Source: Lactobacillus sp. HBUAS51381 (GTDB lineage Bacteria > Bacillota > Bacilli > Lactobacillales > Lactobacillaceae). From it: DNA of 64,000 bases. The stretch spans positions 52,727 through 116,726 of the forward strand of contig NZ_JAAVSC010000005.1 of NCBI RefSeq assembly GCF_012641095.1, in the 5' to 3' direction. This document shows, piece by piece, positions 31,746 through 40,412 of the stretch (position 1 is its first letter; each line of letters opens with the position of its first letter). Position numbers and translations under genes: made by a program. Under the pieces are notes generated by a model. It was not told the DNA's origin, ran no database searches, and was given only the letters and a program-made list of their open reading frames with translations.

Positions 31746-33146
31746 TTAATCATCATCTTCTGCATTTTCACGGGCATGCTTTTCAGCTAAGTCACTTTGC
31801 ATCTTGCCTTCAATGCCGTCTACGTGGTAGAACAACAGGGCAATTCCGGAAAGGGCGAAGCCTAACAGTGGCACCCAAATGTAGTTTAATTCAATCCCAT
31901 GAAGCGCACCTGCGGATTGGGTCTGGTTGGCAACGTAACCAGTGGCAGATAAAATCCAACCGGTGATCACACCACCAATACCCATACCTAACTTGGCACT
32001 GAAACTGGAGAATGAGGTAACAATCCCTTCGGCACGGACCCCGTTCTTCCATTCACCATAGTCAACGGCATCGGCCAACATAACGGCGATTAAACCAGAA
32101 ACGTAACCAGTTCCTAAGTACCCAACAATCGTGGCAACAATAATCATCGTGACACTCAAATTATTAGCACCCAAGCTCAACAGTAATTGACCAACCACGG
32201 CCAGGATCATCCCGGCTAACATGGTGTTACGCTTACCGATTAACTTAGAGGTCCATGGCGTTAAGACCACGGCAACCAACGCAACGATTTGCAAACTCAA
32301 AACAAATGAAGCTAACGTGGCATCGTGCATGTTGTACTTGAAGAAGTAAACTGTAACTTGTGAACGCGTCTGCATCCCCATCCAGTAGATGAAGTTGATG
32401 AAGATGATGATGGCCCATGGCCAGTTACGCTTCAAAGCACGCAGAGAATCTTTGATTGGAATGGACTTCCGGGAACTCTTGGTCTGAACCCGTTCAGTCG
32501 TGTACTTGAACACGAAACCAAAGATAATAACAACGATAATCCCAACGATCAAGGCCCAGATGAACCAGCCACGAGCACTCGTGGTTGAACCATGACCGAA
32601 GAAGGCAACCATCGTTAAGGTAATCCCAGTAATAATGGTGGCACCGGCAGTTCCCATGAATTGACGGATCGTGGATAACGTAACCCGTTCTTGGGGATTG
32701 CTGGTCAATGATGGCAAAATAGATGTAATTGGAATGTTGACGGCCGAGTATAGGACATCAACCCCAATGTAGGTGATGTAGGCCCACACTAATTTCCACG
32801 TCAAGCTTAAGTTTGGCGTCGTGAAGACCAGCACACAGAAGACGGCAAATGGAATCGAGAACCATAACCAGTACGGTCGGCTCTTCCCCCACTTGGTATG
32901 CGTGTGGTCAATCATGATTCCCCAGAACGGCCCATCAAAGGCATCCACGATCCGGGCAACCAGGAACAAAGTCCCAACAGCTGCGGCACTGATACCAAAA
33001 GTATCCGTGTAGAAAATCATTAAGTACGTTCCCACCATTTGGAAGGACAGGTTGCAGGCGAAATCACTAAAACTATAAGCGATTCGTTCGTTCCACGGCA
33101 CCATGTTCTTCGTCGTAATGGCGGCTTTAGGAGCATTTTCACTCAT
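31746..33146 (-). CDS. xylP: Glycoside/cation symporter, isoprimeverose/alpha-xyloside transporter
   Basis: The 466-residue membrane protein has twelve predicted helices and belongs to the GPH (GalP-type MelB) family: the cation-site region RIVDAFDGPFWGIMIDHT and the loop HTKWGKSRPYWLW are clear. The C-terminus is short and hydrophilic, with no IIA-like domain. Partnership with xylQ and xylR mirrors xylPQR of Lactobacillus pentosus, which imports isoprimeverose. AGAGGTGG precedes the ATG. Its promoter holds a cre site and an operator-like palindrome. Confidence 0.88.
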   Translation of the reverse strand: MSENAPKAAITTKNMVPWNERIAYSFSDFACNLSFQMVGTYLMIFYTDTFGISAAAVGTLFLVARIVDAFDGPFWGIMIDHTHTKWGKSRPYWLWFSIPFAVFCVLVFTTPNLSLTWKLVWAYITYIGVDVLYSAVNIPITSILPSLTSNPQERVTLSTIRQFMGTAGATIITGITLTMVAFFGHGSTTSARGWFIWALIVGIIVVIIFGFVFKYTTERVQTKSSRKSIPIKDSLRALKRNWPWAIIIFINFIYWMGMQTRSQVTVYFFKYNMHDATLASFVLSLQIVALVAVVLTPWTSKLIGKRNTMLAGMILAVVGQLLLSLGANNLSVTMIIVATIVGYLGTGYVSGLIAVMLADAVDYGEWKNGVRAEGIVTSFSSFSAKLGMGIGGVITGWILSATGYVANQTQSAGALHGIELNYIWVPLLGFALSGIALLFYHVDGIEGKMQSDLAEKHARENAEDDD

Positions 33147-33218
33147 AAGTACCCACCTCTATAAGTTATGAATCGAATGATGAAGATTGAAAATATTGCA
33201 AAAACGTCGACGTTTAAA

Positions 33219-33268
33219 GAAATTCAATTTTCAATGCATAGCATACTGGAACCGCTTTCAGTTGTCAA
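33219..33268 (-). promoter_or_regulatory. xylP promoter with cre site and candidate XylR operator
   Basis: On the minus strand TTGACA (33268-33263), 17 bp and TATGCT (33245-33240). TGAAAGCGGTTCCA (33260-33247) matches the CcpA cre consensus and fills the spacer. GAAATTCAATTTT (33219-33231, written on the plus strand) lies just after the start point and differs by one base from the perfect palindrome before xylQ. A separate palindrome AAACGTCGACGTTT lies at 33202-33215. Confidence 0.75.
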
Positions 33269-33558
33269 TATAATTTTCAAGGCGCTCAACCGTTTATGCC
33301 CGGCTGGTTGGCGCGTCAGGCCCAATCTGATAAGATTTCAACCGTATTGGAAAAGTTTGAGAATTTTGTTATTACCTATTATAAAAATCCGTTTTAACTA
33401 AGTTAGCTACCGATAACTCGCTTGAGTGGTCGTTTGGTCTCCCCAATTCAAGAGCGGATGGTCCGTGGATCCGGAAAATTTATTTTCATTGGTCGTTAAC
33501 CGTATAACTCCCCGGTGGCACGGCGACTAGCCTGTTATCCGTTTAAAATGAGGTCAAA

Positions 33559-33623
33559 TGTAAGCGTTGACATTTTGGATTCAGCAACGTACACTGGGTT
33601 TGTCGATTAAGAAATTCAATTTC
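33559..33623 (+). promoter_or_regulatory. xylQ promoter with cre site and candidate XylR operator
   Basis: TTGACA (33567-33572), 17 bp and TACACT (33590-33595). TGTAAGCGTTGACA (33559-33572) is a perfect cre site covering the -35. GAAATTCAATTTC (33611-33623) is a perfect 6-1-6 palindrome just downstream of the start point. Repression by CcpA and XylR therefore uses different faces of the promoter. The stretch 33270-33555 between the two promoters shows nothing else recognised. Confidence 0.8.
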
Positions 33624-33649
33624 CTAAAAAATTCAAGAGGTGTTTATCC

Positions 33650-35938
33650 ATGAAGTTTACGAATGGCTACTGGCTAGACCGACCACAATACCAAATTGAA
33701 TCACCACGTGAAGTCTTCGACTATAAGAAGACAGACAAGCAATTGACGTTGTACGCACCCTTCAAGTTCATCAACGAACGGGGCGACGAACTTAACTTAG
33801 GGATGAGTACGATTAAGCTGACCTCCCCGATTGAAGGCGTGATTGGTGTTAAGCTGACCCACTTCGATCAAGATACCAAGGGGCCTTCTTATGAGATTAA
33901 CGACCAAAACCCTGACGTCGACATTACCACGGGCGATAAGGAGTTAACCTACAAGTCCGGTGAATTGACGGCTCGGATTCCATTCAAGACGGCCTTTCAA
34001 CTTGACTTCTTACACAACGACCACTTGTTAACGCAATCCTTGGACAAGGCCCAAGGGGTCATCCACGACAAGTCAACGAACATTGATTACATGCGTGAAC
34101 AACTCTCCGTTGGTGTGGAAGACAAGGTTTATGGTTTAGGTGAACGCTTCGGTAACTTCGTGAAGAACGGCCAAGAAGTCCGCATCGATAACCAAGATGG
34201 TGGGACGGCTTCCGAACAATCTTACAAGAACATTCCATTCTACTTAACGGATGCTGGCTACGGGGTCTTCGTTGACCAGCCACAACCCGTTGACTTTGAA
34301 ATCACTTCAGAAAATGTTGACCGGGTTCAATTCAGTACCGAAGGCCAATCCTTACAGTACTACGTGATCTACGGGCCAACACCACAAGAAATCTTACACC
34401 GTTACACCGAATTAACCGGTCAGATGCAATTACCACCAGCATGGTCATTCGGTCTCTGGTTGACGACGTCCTTCACTACCGACTACAGTGAAGAAACCGT
34501 CTTGAAGTTCATCGATGGCATGAAGGAACACAACATTCCATTGGATGTCTTCCACTTTGACTGCTTCTGGCAAAAGGGCTTCGAATGGTCCAACATGGAG
34601 TGGGACCGCGATGAATTCCCTGATCCAGAAGGGTTAATCAAGAAGATTCACGACCGGGGCATTAAGGTTTGTGTCTGGTTGAACCCATACATCGCCCAAA
34701 AAGGGAAGATGTTTGAAGAAGGCAAGAAGAAGGGCTACTTCGTTAAACGCGAAGATGGCAATATCTGGCAATGGGACCTCTGGCAAGCCGGCAACGCCTT
34801 CGTTGACTTCACCAACCCCGAAGCAACCAAGTGGTACAAGAGCAAGTTAAAGGCCTTACTCGACATGGGCGTTGACTGCTTCAAGACCGACTTTGGTGAA
34901 CGGATTCCAGTTGACGATGCCGTCTTCTTCGATGGCTCCGATCCTAAACGCGAACACAACTACTACACCCTGCAATACAACAAGGCCGTCTTCGAGACGA
35001 TCCAAGAAGTTAAGGGTGAAGATGAAGCGGTTGTCTTTGCACGTTCCGCAACGGTTGGTTCCCAGAAGTACCCACTACACTGGGGTGGCGATGCCTTATC
35101 TAACTTCAAGAACATGTCCGATACCTTACACGGTGGGCTGTCCTTCCTGAGTTCTGGTTTTGCCTTCTGGAGCCACGATATTGGTGGGTTCGAAGATGGT
35201 CCAGATACCCCTACGCCAGACCTGTACAAGCGTTGGACGCAATTCGGGCTGTTATCTTCCCACAGTCGTTACCACGGTAGCAATGTTTACCGGGTTCCAT
35301 GGAACTTCGACGATGAAGCCGTTGATAACACACGGAAGTTCGTCAACTTGAAGTTGTCCCTGATGCCTTACCTGTACACGCAAGCTGCTCACGACACGGC
35401 CTACGGGAACCCCGTTATGCGGCCAATGTGGTTCGAATTCCAAGACGACCTGTCTACCCACACGTTGGATAACCAATACATGTTTGGGAGTCAATTACTG
35501 GTTGCCCCAGTCTTCAACCACGAAGGTCACGTCAACCTCTACCTGCCAGCCGGCAAGTGGACCAGCATCATTGACGATAACGAGTTCTACGATATCAAAG
35601 ATGGCAAGTGGCTCAGCTTGAACTACGATGAATTAAGCTTGCCAGTCTTGGCCCGCGATAACACCATTCTGTTGCGGAATCCAAAGGCCGTTCACGCCGA
35701 TTACGATTTCACCAAGGACTTGGACATTCACCTCTTCGATATGCATGAAGGTACGACCAGCACGACTGTCGTTGACCAAAAGGGTCACGACGCCGGCAAG
35801 GTCACCGTTGAACGCCATGGTAATGAACTCAAGGTTAGTGCTACCGGCTTGACTGGTTCGAACACCATCTTGGTTCACGAAAATGGTAAGGTCACGAAGG
35901 TTGCTTTATCTGGCGACAACGTCACGATTAACCTGTAA
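33650..35938 (+). CDS. xylQ: Alpha-xylosidase, glycoside hydrolase family 31
   Basis: The 762-residue protein has an N-terminal beta-sandwich, a catalytic barrel and C-terminal beta domains, as YicI does. The nucleophile Asp is in CFKTDFGERIP, the acid/base Asp region is around WSHDIGGFEDG, and WSFGLWLTTSF with FHFDCFWQKGFEW are family signatures. No signal peptide, so it works in the cytoplasm, releasing xylose from isoprimeverose imported by XylP. Codon use is biased to frequent codons, suggesting high expression when induced. GAGGTG precedes the ATG. Confidence 0.95.
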   Translation: MKFTNGYWLDRPQYQIESPREVFDYKKTDKQLTLYAPFKFINERGDELNLGMSTIKLTSPIEGVIGVKLTHFDQDTKGPSYEINDQNPDVDITTGDKELTYKSGELTARIPFKTAFQLDFLHNDHLLTQSLDKAQGVIHDKSTNIDYMREQLSVGVEDKVYGLGERFGNFVKNGQEVRIDNQDGGTASEQSYKNIPFYLTDAGYGVFVDQPQPVDFEITSENVDRVQFSTEGQSLQYYVIYGPTPQEILHRYTELTGQMQLPPAWSFGLWLTTSFTTDYSEETVLKFIDGMKEHNIPLDVFHFDCFWQKGFEWSNMEWDRDEFPDPEGLIKKIHDRGIKVCVWLNPYIAQKGKMFEEGKKKGYFVKREDGNIWQWDLWQAGNAFVDFTNPEATKWYKSKLKALLDMGVDCFKTDFGERIPVDDAVFFDGSDPKREHNYYTLQYNKAVFETIQEVKGEDEAVVFARSATVGSQKYPLHWGGDALSNFKNMSDTLHGGLSFLSSGFAFWSHDIGGFEDGPDTPTPDLYKRWTQFGLLSSHSRYHGSNVYRVPWNFDDEAVDNTRKFVNLKLSLMPYLYTQAAHDTAYGNPVMRPMWFEFQDDLSTHTLDNQYMFGSQLLVAPVFNHEGHVNLYLPAGKWTSIIDDNEFYDIKDGKWLSLNYDELSLPVLARDNTILLRNPKAVHADYDFTKDLDIHLFDMHEGTTSTTVVDQKGHDAGKVTVERHGNELKVSATGLTGSNTILVHENGKVTKVALSGDNVTINL

Positions 35939-35956
35939 TAACTAAATAAGTTTGAG

Positions 35957-36008
35957 AATCCTCGTGCCACTAACGATCTGTGAGTCGTTGGTAGTCCGGG
36001 GATTTTTG
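35957..36008 (+). terminator. Terminator of xylQ
   Basis: AATCCTCGTGCCACTAACGA pairs with the downstream TCGTTGGTAG and CGGGGATT, closing a 7-nt loop, with a T run after. It starts 18 bp past the xylQ stop. Confidence 0.75.
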
Positions 36009-36025
36009 TTGGCCATCATATGGTT

Positions 36026-36211
36026 CTAAGGGCGGCGCTGATCCGCCGTTTGAAGTCCAGCTTCAGCGGCTCGCTCTTCCCCACCACACCGAATCACTTT
36101 AGGTTGACCATACAGCAACTGAATCAAGGCTGCCTGCGTCAAAGGAGCGCCCAGGGCCTGTTGCACTTCCGCAACCAATTGGGGATTAACCCGTTCATTC
36201 TTAATTTTCAT
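36026..36211 (-). CDS. Small protein of unknown function
   Basis: From ATG 36211 (GAGG 8 nt upstream) a 61-residue product starts MKIKNERVNPQLVAEVQQAL and continues with a helical stretch TQAALIQLLYGQP. A small helical DNA-binding or antitoxin-like protein is possible, but no family is recognised. It lies between the xylQ terminator and repeat R2, which leaves only about 20 bp for its translation signals. The frame may be fortuitous. Confidence 0.35.
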   Translation of the reverse strand: MKIKNERVNPQLVAEVQQALGAPLTQAALIQLLYGQPKVIRCGGEERAAEAGLQTADQRRP

Positions 36212-36232
36212 TCTCTTCACCTCACTCGGTTA

Positions 36233-36336
36233 TCATGCCGGTTTTCAGCACACAATACCAGCCAAACGTCTTACAAAATTATTTGTATTGAAAAGCGCGT
36301 CAGATCACCATTTCTAGGACCTGACGCGCTTTAAAT
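36233..36336 (+). repeat. 104-bp repeat R2 with built-in terminator hairpin
   Basis: This matches R1 (27971-28074) from TCATGCCGGTTTT to the hairpin, here GCGCGTCAG/CTGACGCGC (36296-36304, 36321-36329). On the minus strand the hairpin is followed by a T run and ends the glycosylase-like gene about 30 bp upstream. Confidence 0.75.
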
Positions 36337-36365
36337 TTCTATTTATTCTTTGACCGTTTTCACAA

Positions 36366-36941
36366 TTAAATTAATTGATGGATGCGTGTCTGAAGCTCCG
36401 GCACGACATCGGCCGCGAACCAGGGATTCCGGTTCATCCAGCCATAATTCAACGGTGAAGGATGGACCAACGGAAAGTAATTCGGCAAGTAGTCTTGATA
36501 GTGGGCCACGGTTGCTGTTAACGTTTTTTCCCGTTGCGGCAAATAATACTTCTGCGCATATTGGCCGATCAACAAGGTCAACTTAATCTGTGGCATTAAA
36601 CTTAGTAACGGCTCGTGCCATTTATCCGCAAATCCCGGTCGTGGCGGCAAATCGCCACCGTGTTCGTGCTTGCCGGGATAGTAAAAGTCCAGTGGCAACA
36701 CGGCCACCTTCCCCGAATGGTAGAACTGGTCCTTCGTGACGCTCATCCAATCTCGCAGCCGGTTCCCACTCGCGTCGTCCCAAAAGGTCATCGATGCCTG
36801 AGCTCGCCGACTGGGTGCCTGACTGACCAACAGAATCGTTGCCGACCGCTCCACGTGATATAGGGGCTGAATCCCCTGTTGCGTGAAGTCTTGATTCTGG
36901 GGATCGGCTTGGATGGCTTGGAAAATTTCATCAGCATTAAT
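36366..36941 (-). CDS. Uracil-DNA glycosylase-family protein with an apparent ATT start
   Basis: The frame encodes 191 residues if read from ATT at 36941-36939, which has AGAGGTG 7 nt upstream. It then reads NADEIFQAIQADPQNQDFT and joins VERSATILLVSQAPSRRAQ. No ATG, GTG or TTG is available in frame until GTG 36854, which would delete about 30 residues before the glycosylase fold. An in-frame TGA at 36950-36948 closes the frame upstream. Motifs QAPSRRAQ, DFYYPGKHEHGGDLPPRPGF and LVHPSPLN fit the UDG superfamily. It would remove damaged bases from DNA; substrate unproven. A small frameshift or sequencing error near the start is the alternative. Confidence 0.8.
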   Translation of the reverse strand: MNADEIFQAIQADPQNQDFTQQGIQPLYHVERSATILLVSQAPSRRAQASMTFWDDASGNRLRDWMSVTKDQFYHSGKVAVLPLDFYYPGKHEHGGDLPPRPGFADKWHEPLLSLMPQIKLTLLIGQYAQKYYLPQREKTLTATVAHYQDYLPNYFPLVHPSPLNYGWMNRNPWFAADVVPELQTRIHQLI

Positions 36942-37029
36942 AGGTGTTCACCTCTCACCGATTTAACTTCTCTCGTGACTCAATACTTTTCTGGTCTGAT
37001 ATTCTAAACTCGTAGGATCACATTTATGC

Positions 37030-37341
37030 TTAAACAGGGTCAACAGCGGGACTTGCATAATAAAAGAATAGAATTTTGTATACGTTGAAACTATTCACCT
37101 CAAATACATCACCTTGAAAATGATATGGATTAATATCATATTGCTTTCCACCAGCTCTAAGAGAACCAGTCGGCGATGTGGATACTTTAGGCGTCACTTT
37201 CATAGCTGTCTGAAATTGTCCATATGTTAACATATCCATTCTGATTGCATTTATAGGTGACGTTGCGAGCATTAAAATCGTTATACCGAAAATGCCTAGT
37301 ACAACAATTATCGATTTCAACCAAATCTTAATTTTGATCAT
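37030..37341 (-). CDS. Small membrane-anchored protein, function unknown
   Basis: The 103-residue product starts MIKIKIWLKSIIVVLGIFGI; residues about 8-27 form one membrane helix or an uncleaved signal. The remainder is a short extracellular part without cysteines. AAGGTGA lies 11 nt before the ATG. The stretch 36960-37560 is distinctly more AT-rich than its surroundings, suggesting foreign origin. No family recognised; the adjoining 217 bp up to ispE show nothing else. Confidence 0.5.
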   Translation of the reverse strand: MIKIKIWLKSIIVVLGIFGITILMLATSPINAIRMDMLTYGQFQTAMKVTPKVSTSPTGSLRAGGKQYDINPYHFQGDVFEVNSFNVYKILFFYYASPAVDPV

Positions 37342-37558
37342 GAGAGCTTATCACCTTACCAAGACTGAATTATTTAGCTAAACCTACAGAGAATTGTGCA
37401 TCGTATTCGCGTCTGCGGATGATTTCGGTTAATCCTAATAGCATTCATCGTTTCACCAAAACTTCCGAAAACATTGTCATCGAATGCCGCACAGTTAGCC
37501 TTGAACCCAAGTAATCCGAAAATCTAATCATCAGATAGACTACTGTCACATCAATCCC

Positions 37559-38413
37559 TTAAGGAAGTGGCCGCACCAAATACACCTCACGACAAAAGCC
37601 CTTCATCCCGTTGAACACGCGTTGCGCACGAGATTGCTTGCTACACAGGCCGAAGACGGTGGGGCCCGTTCCGCTCATCTGAGCAGCATCGGCGCCGAAC
37701 TTCATCAACTGTTGCTTCAACTGGGTGATCTCCGGATAACGGTGCGCCGTCAGTGGCTCCAACACGTTGCCCATCACCGCACACATCTCCTCAATGTTTT
37801 GATTGCGCACGGCCCGTAGCAAGGCCTCAATGTCTGGGTGGTCCAGGTCATCGTAGCGAATCTGCTGAAGGATGCTGGGCGTCGATACGCTGACCTTGGG
37901 CTTCGCCAGAACCACCCAGGCCGCTGGTAGTTTCGATAGCGGCGTAATCCGCTCACCGCGACCGCGCACGTGGGCCGTCCGCCCATACACGCAGTACGGC
38001 ACGTCCGAATCAATCTGGAGGCCCAATTCGGCCAACTCCTGCCAGCTCAATCCCAGCTGCCACAATTGATTCAGCCCCCGAAGAACCGCCGCTGCATCGG
38101 AAGAACCGCCACCGAGGCCGGCCGCCACCGGGATATTCTTCTTAATCCGAATATTCACGCCCTCACCCACGTTGAACTTGGTTTGGAGCAAGTGGGCCGC
38201 CTGATAGGCCAGATTGCGCTGATCATTTGGCAAAAAGCCGCTATCTGACGCCACCCGAATACGCTTGTGCTTGGTTAATGTTTGAATTTCGACATAGTCC
38301 GCCAAGTCCACGGACGTCATGACCATGTTCCACTCCTCCGCGCCATCCTGGTGATGGTAAGGGGTGTCGAGCCCGAGGTTTATCTTGGCAGGCGCCTTTT
38401 CGATCAGTTGCAT
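37559..38413 (-). CDS. ispE: 4-diphosphocytidyl-2-C-methyl-D-erythritol kinase
   Basis: The 284-residue GHMP kinase begins MQLIEKAPAKINLGLDTPYH and has the ATP loop PVAAGLGGGSSDAAAVLRGL and the C-terminal MSGTGPTVFG. In bacteria with the MEP isoprenoid pathway IspE makes CDP-ME 2-phosphate. This chromosome encodes a mevalonate-pathway HMG-CoA reductase (47594-48856), so IspE may be a solitary enzyme with another role, as noted for other lactobacilli. AAGGTGAG precedes the ATG, and TATAAT at 38474-38479 (minus strand) marks its own promoter. Confidence 0.93.
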   Translation of the reverse strand: MQLIEKAPAKINLGLDTPYHHQDGAEEWNMVMTSVDLADYVEIQTLTKHKRIRVASDSGFLPNDQRNLAYQAAHLLQTKFNVGEGVNIRIKKNIPVAAGLGGGSSDAAAVLRGLNQLWQLGLSWQELAELGLQIDSDVPYCVYGRTAHVRGRGERITPLSKLPAAWVVLAKPKVSVSTPSILQQIRYDDLDHPDIEALLRAVRNQNIEEMCAVMGNVLEPLTAHRYPEITQLKQQLMKFGADAAQMSGTGPTVFGLCSKQSRAQRVFNGMKGFCREVYLVRPLP

Positions 38414-38498
38414 GAGCTCACCTTAATTCCAGATAGGCCACTGCCTACCGTTCTCGTGAATCTGATTAAGCCTATTATACTATGGTTGTGGCCAAAAT

Positions 38499-38553
38499 AA
38501 AAAGGGTTCTCCAAACACCTGCTAAATCTTACTTTAGCGGTGCTCAGGAACCC
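38499..38553 (-). terminator. Second terminator downstream of veg
   Basis: GGGTTC...GCTAAA pairs with TTTAGC...GGAACCC, and a T run follows on the minus strand. The promoter of ispE starts within a few bases of that T run. Confidence 0.75.
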
Positions 38554-38592
38554 CTACCATGCCCAAGATCTGGTATGTTTCTCCCATTTTAG

Positions 38593-38616
38593 CCAAAATA
38601 AAAAGGCCTAACTGGC
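38593..38616 (-). terminator. First terminator downstream of veg
   Basis: On the minus strand GGCC/GGCC with a 5-nt loop precedes TTTTTATTTTGGC. The same T-rich tail follows the second terminator, so the tails are a small repeat. Confidence 0.5.
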
Positions 38617-38624
38617 CCAATTAT

Positions 38625-38861
38625 TTATTCATCAAAGTCAACTTCGATGTTTTTCGTTAAAATGTCGGTATAGCTGTATGAAACCCGTTCAAACGAATTC
38701 TCGTCCTGGTCTAAATCCACCACGAAAACAGCTGGATAGGTTTCCCGAAGAATTCCATGCCGCTCTGTCGTCTTCTTACGCCCGGCCTGTGCGATCACCA
38801 TTAACTTTTCGCCAATACGATCGTCCAGTTTGTTCTTAATGTTCGCTAAACTTGTTGGCAT
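38625..38861 (-). CDS. veg: Veg family protein
   Basis: The 78-residue protein starts MPTSLANIKNKLDDRIGEKL at ATG 38861 with GAGGTG upstream; the longer frame to 38939 is non-coding leader. The Veg block GRKKTTERHGILRETYPAVF is complete. Veg is a small, highly expressed Firmicutes protein tied to biofilm formation in Bacillus and placed, as here, between rsmA and ispE. Its molecular function is not settled. Confidence 0.95.
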   Translation of the reverse strand: MPTSLANIKNKLDDRIGEKLMVIAQAGRKKTTERHGILRETYPAVFVVDLDQDENSFERVSYSYTDILTKNIEVDFDE

Positions 38862-38959
38862 GCACTTCACCTCTGTGAAACATGATACCATGGTTTCACA
38901 AAAAACGCAAATTATACCACAACGGCCCTTAATCCGCAAGAATCCGCAATTGAAAAGGG

Positions 38960-39850
38960 TTACATAAGCCCTTCATTGTGAAAAGCGTTGGTTAATTCGA
39001 TAAAATTTATTAAGGTTAAGCGTTCTGGGCGTAGTTGTCGCGAGATTTCAACGTCATCTAAGACCGTTTCAATCCGTTCACGAACCTCCGGCTGCTTCCC
39101 AAACATCCCTTGAAGATTGTTCCACAACGTCTTCCGGCGGTGAGCAAAGCAACCCTTAACGAACTTGAAGAGCGCCTGGTCTTCGTACGGTTTAACGGGT
39201 AGTGGTTCTCGCGGCGTTAACCGAATAATCGCGGAGTCCACGTTCGGTTGAGGAATAAAGGCCGTGCGGGGCACCTCAAAGGCCACCTCCACGTGGGCCC
39301 GGTACTGCATCACCACGGATAGCGACCCGTAAGCTTTGGAGCCTGGCTCAGCCACTAGTCGATCGGCCACTTCATTTTGCATCATCACCACGATCTGATC
39401 AAAGTTCACCCCACTCTGCAGGACGCCCATGAGAATCGGTGTCGTAATGTAGTACGGCAAATTAGCCACCATTTTAAGCGGCTTTCCTGCCTCGAACTCA
39501 TCCTTAATCACGGCTGGCAGATTGGCCTTCAAGATATCCTGATTGATCACTTTAACGTTGTCATAGTCCATCAGGGTCTCGTCCAGGACCGGCAACAGGT
39601 TTTCGTCGATTTCAAAGGCCACGACCTTGTGTGCGCGCTTGGCAATCTGTTCGGTTAACGCGCCAATCCCGGGGCCAATCTCAATGACGTTGTCGTTAGC
39701 CGTGACGTCGGCCGCAGCAACAATGTTCCTGAGGATATTGAGGTCTGACAAAAAGTTCTGGCCCAGGCTCTTCTTCGCCACTAACTTGTAGCGGGTTAGA
39801 ATGGCCTTGGTTCGTGCTGGTGATCCAATTTCGGGTACGCTATTATTCAT
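38960..39850 (-). CDS. rsmA: 16S rRNA (adenine1518/1519-N6)-dimethyltransferase
   Basis: The 296-residue enzyme dimethylates two adenines near the 3' end of 16S rRNA. Visible are [19 protein letters not shown], the SAM motif [19 protein letters not shown] and the catalytic [14 protein letters not shown]. It overlaps rnmV by 8 bp, with AAAGGAGG inside the rnmV coding region, so the two are coupled. Order tatD-rnmV-rsmA-veg-ispE is as in Bacillus. Confidence 0.97.
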   Translation of the reverse strand: MNNSVPEIGSPARTKAILTRYKLVAKKSLGQNFLSDLNILRNIVAAADVTANDNVIEIGPGIGALTEQIAKRAHKVVAFEIDENLLPVLDETLMDYDNVKVINQDILKANLPAVIKDEFEAGKPLKMVANLPYYITTPILMGVLQSGVNFDQIVVMMQNEVADRLVAEPGSKAYGSLSVVMQYRAHVEVAFEVPRTAFIPQPNVDSAIIRLTPREPLPVKPYEDQALFKFVKGCFAHRRKTLWNNLQGMFGKQPEVRERIETVLDDVEISRQLRPERLTLINFIELTNAFHNEGLM

Positions 39851-40412
39851 GGAAATCCTCCTTTTGACGAATCTGTTTGACGGCCGCCGCGAAGTCCGTC
39901 GGCTGAATGCTAAACATCCGCAAACGCTTCTCCAGTTGCTTACCGTTCACGTAACCAATCTGGAGAAGCTCACCGAGCTGTTCACGCCGGGCTTTGGCCC
40001 CTGCACCACCGATCAGCCCCGCCGCCATAAGGTCTTCGTGGGTAATCAAGGTCGGTGCCGCCGTGGTCTCCGTATACACGTGGCTAAGCGCGACACGAAT
40101 GGCCTCGGGACTGGCGTGTTCTACGCCTAGCGAGCCACCCGCCTTATCCGGCCGGCCCTCCGCCTTTGGAAGAAAGGCATGCTTGGCGTTCGGCACGGCC
40201 TCGGCCACAATCTTACGAATCTTCTCGCCGGAAAAGTCCGGATCGGTGAAAATAATCACCCCGCGTTGATCGGCTAGTTTTTCAATCAACGCCAAAGTGT
40301 CCTCATCAATCGCGGAACCCCGCGTTTCAATGGTGTCGGCGTTGACAGCGCGATTAATGGATTTGGTATCATCTTTGCCCTCCACCACGAGGACTTCTTT
40401 AATCTTCTTCAT
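39843..40412 (-). CDS. rnmV: Ribonuclease M5
   Basis: The 189-residue Toprim-domain nuclease matures 5S rRNA. The start [20 protein letters not shown] (ATG 40412) holds the Toprim Glu; [20 protein letters not shown] holds the DxD motif. The open frame runs 52 codons upstream inside tatD and is not coding there. It overlaps tatD by 14 bp and rsmA by 8 bp. Confidence 0.95.
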   Translation of the reverse strand: MKKIKEVLVVEGKDDTKSINRAVNADTIETRGSAIDEDTLALIEKLADQRGVIIFTDPDFSGEKIRKIVAEAVPNAKHAFLPKAEGRPDKAGGSLGVEHASPEAIRVALSHVYTETTAAPTLITHEDLMAAGLIGGAGAKARREQLGELLQIGYVNGKQLEKRLRMFSIQPTDFAAAVKQIRQKEDFHE

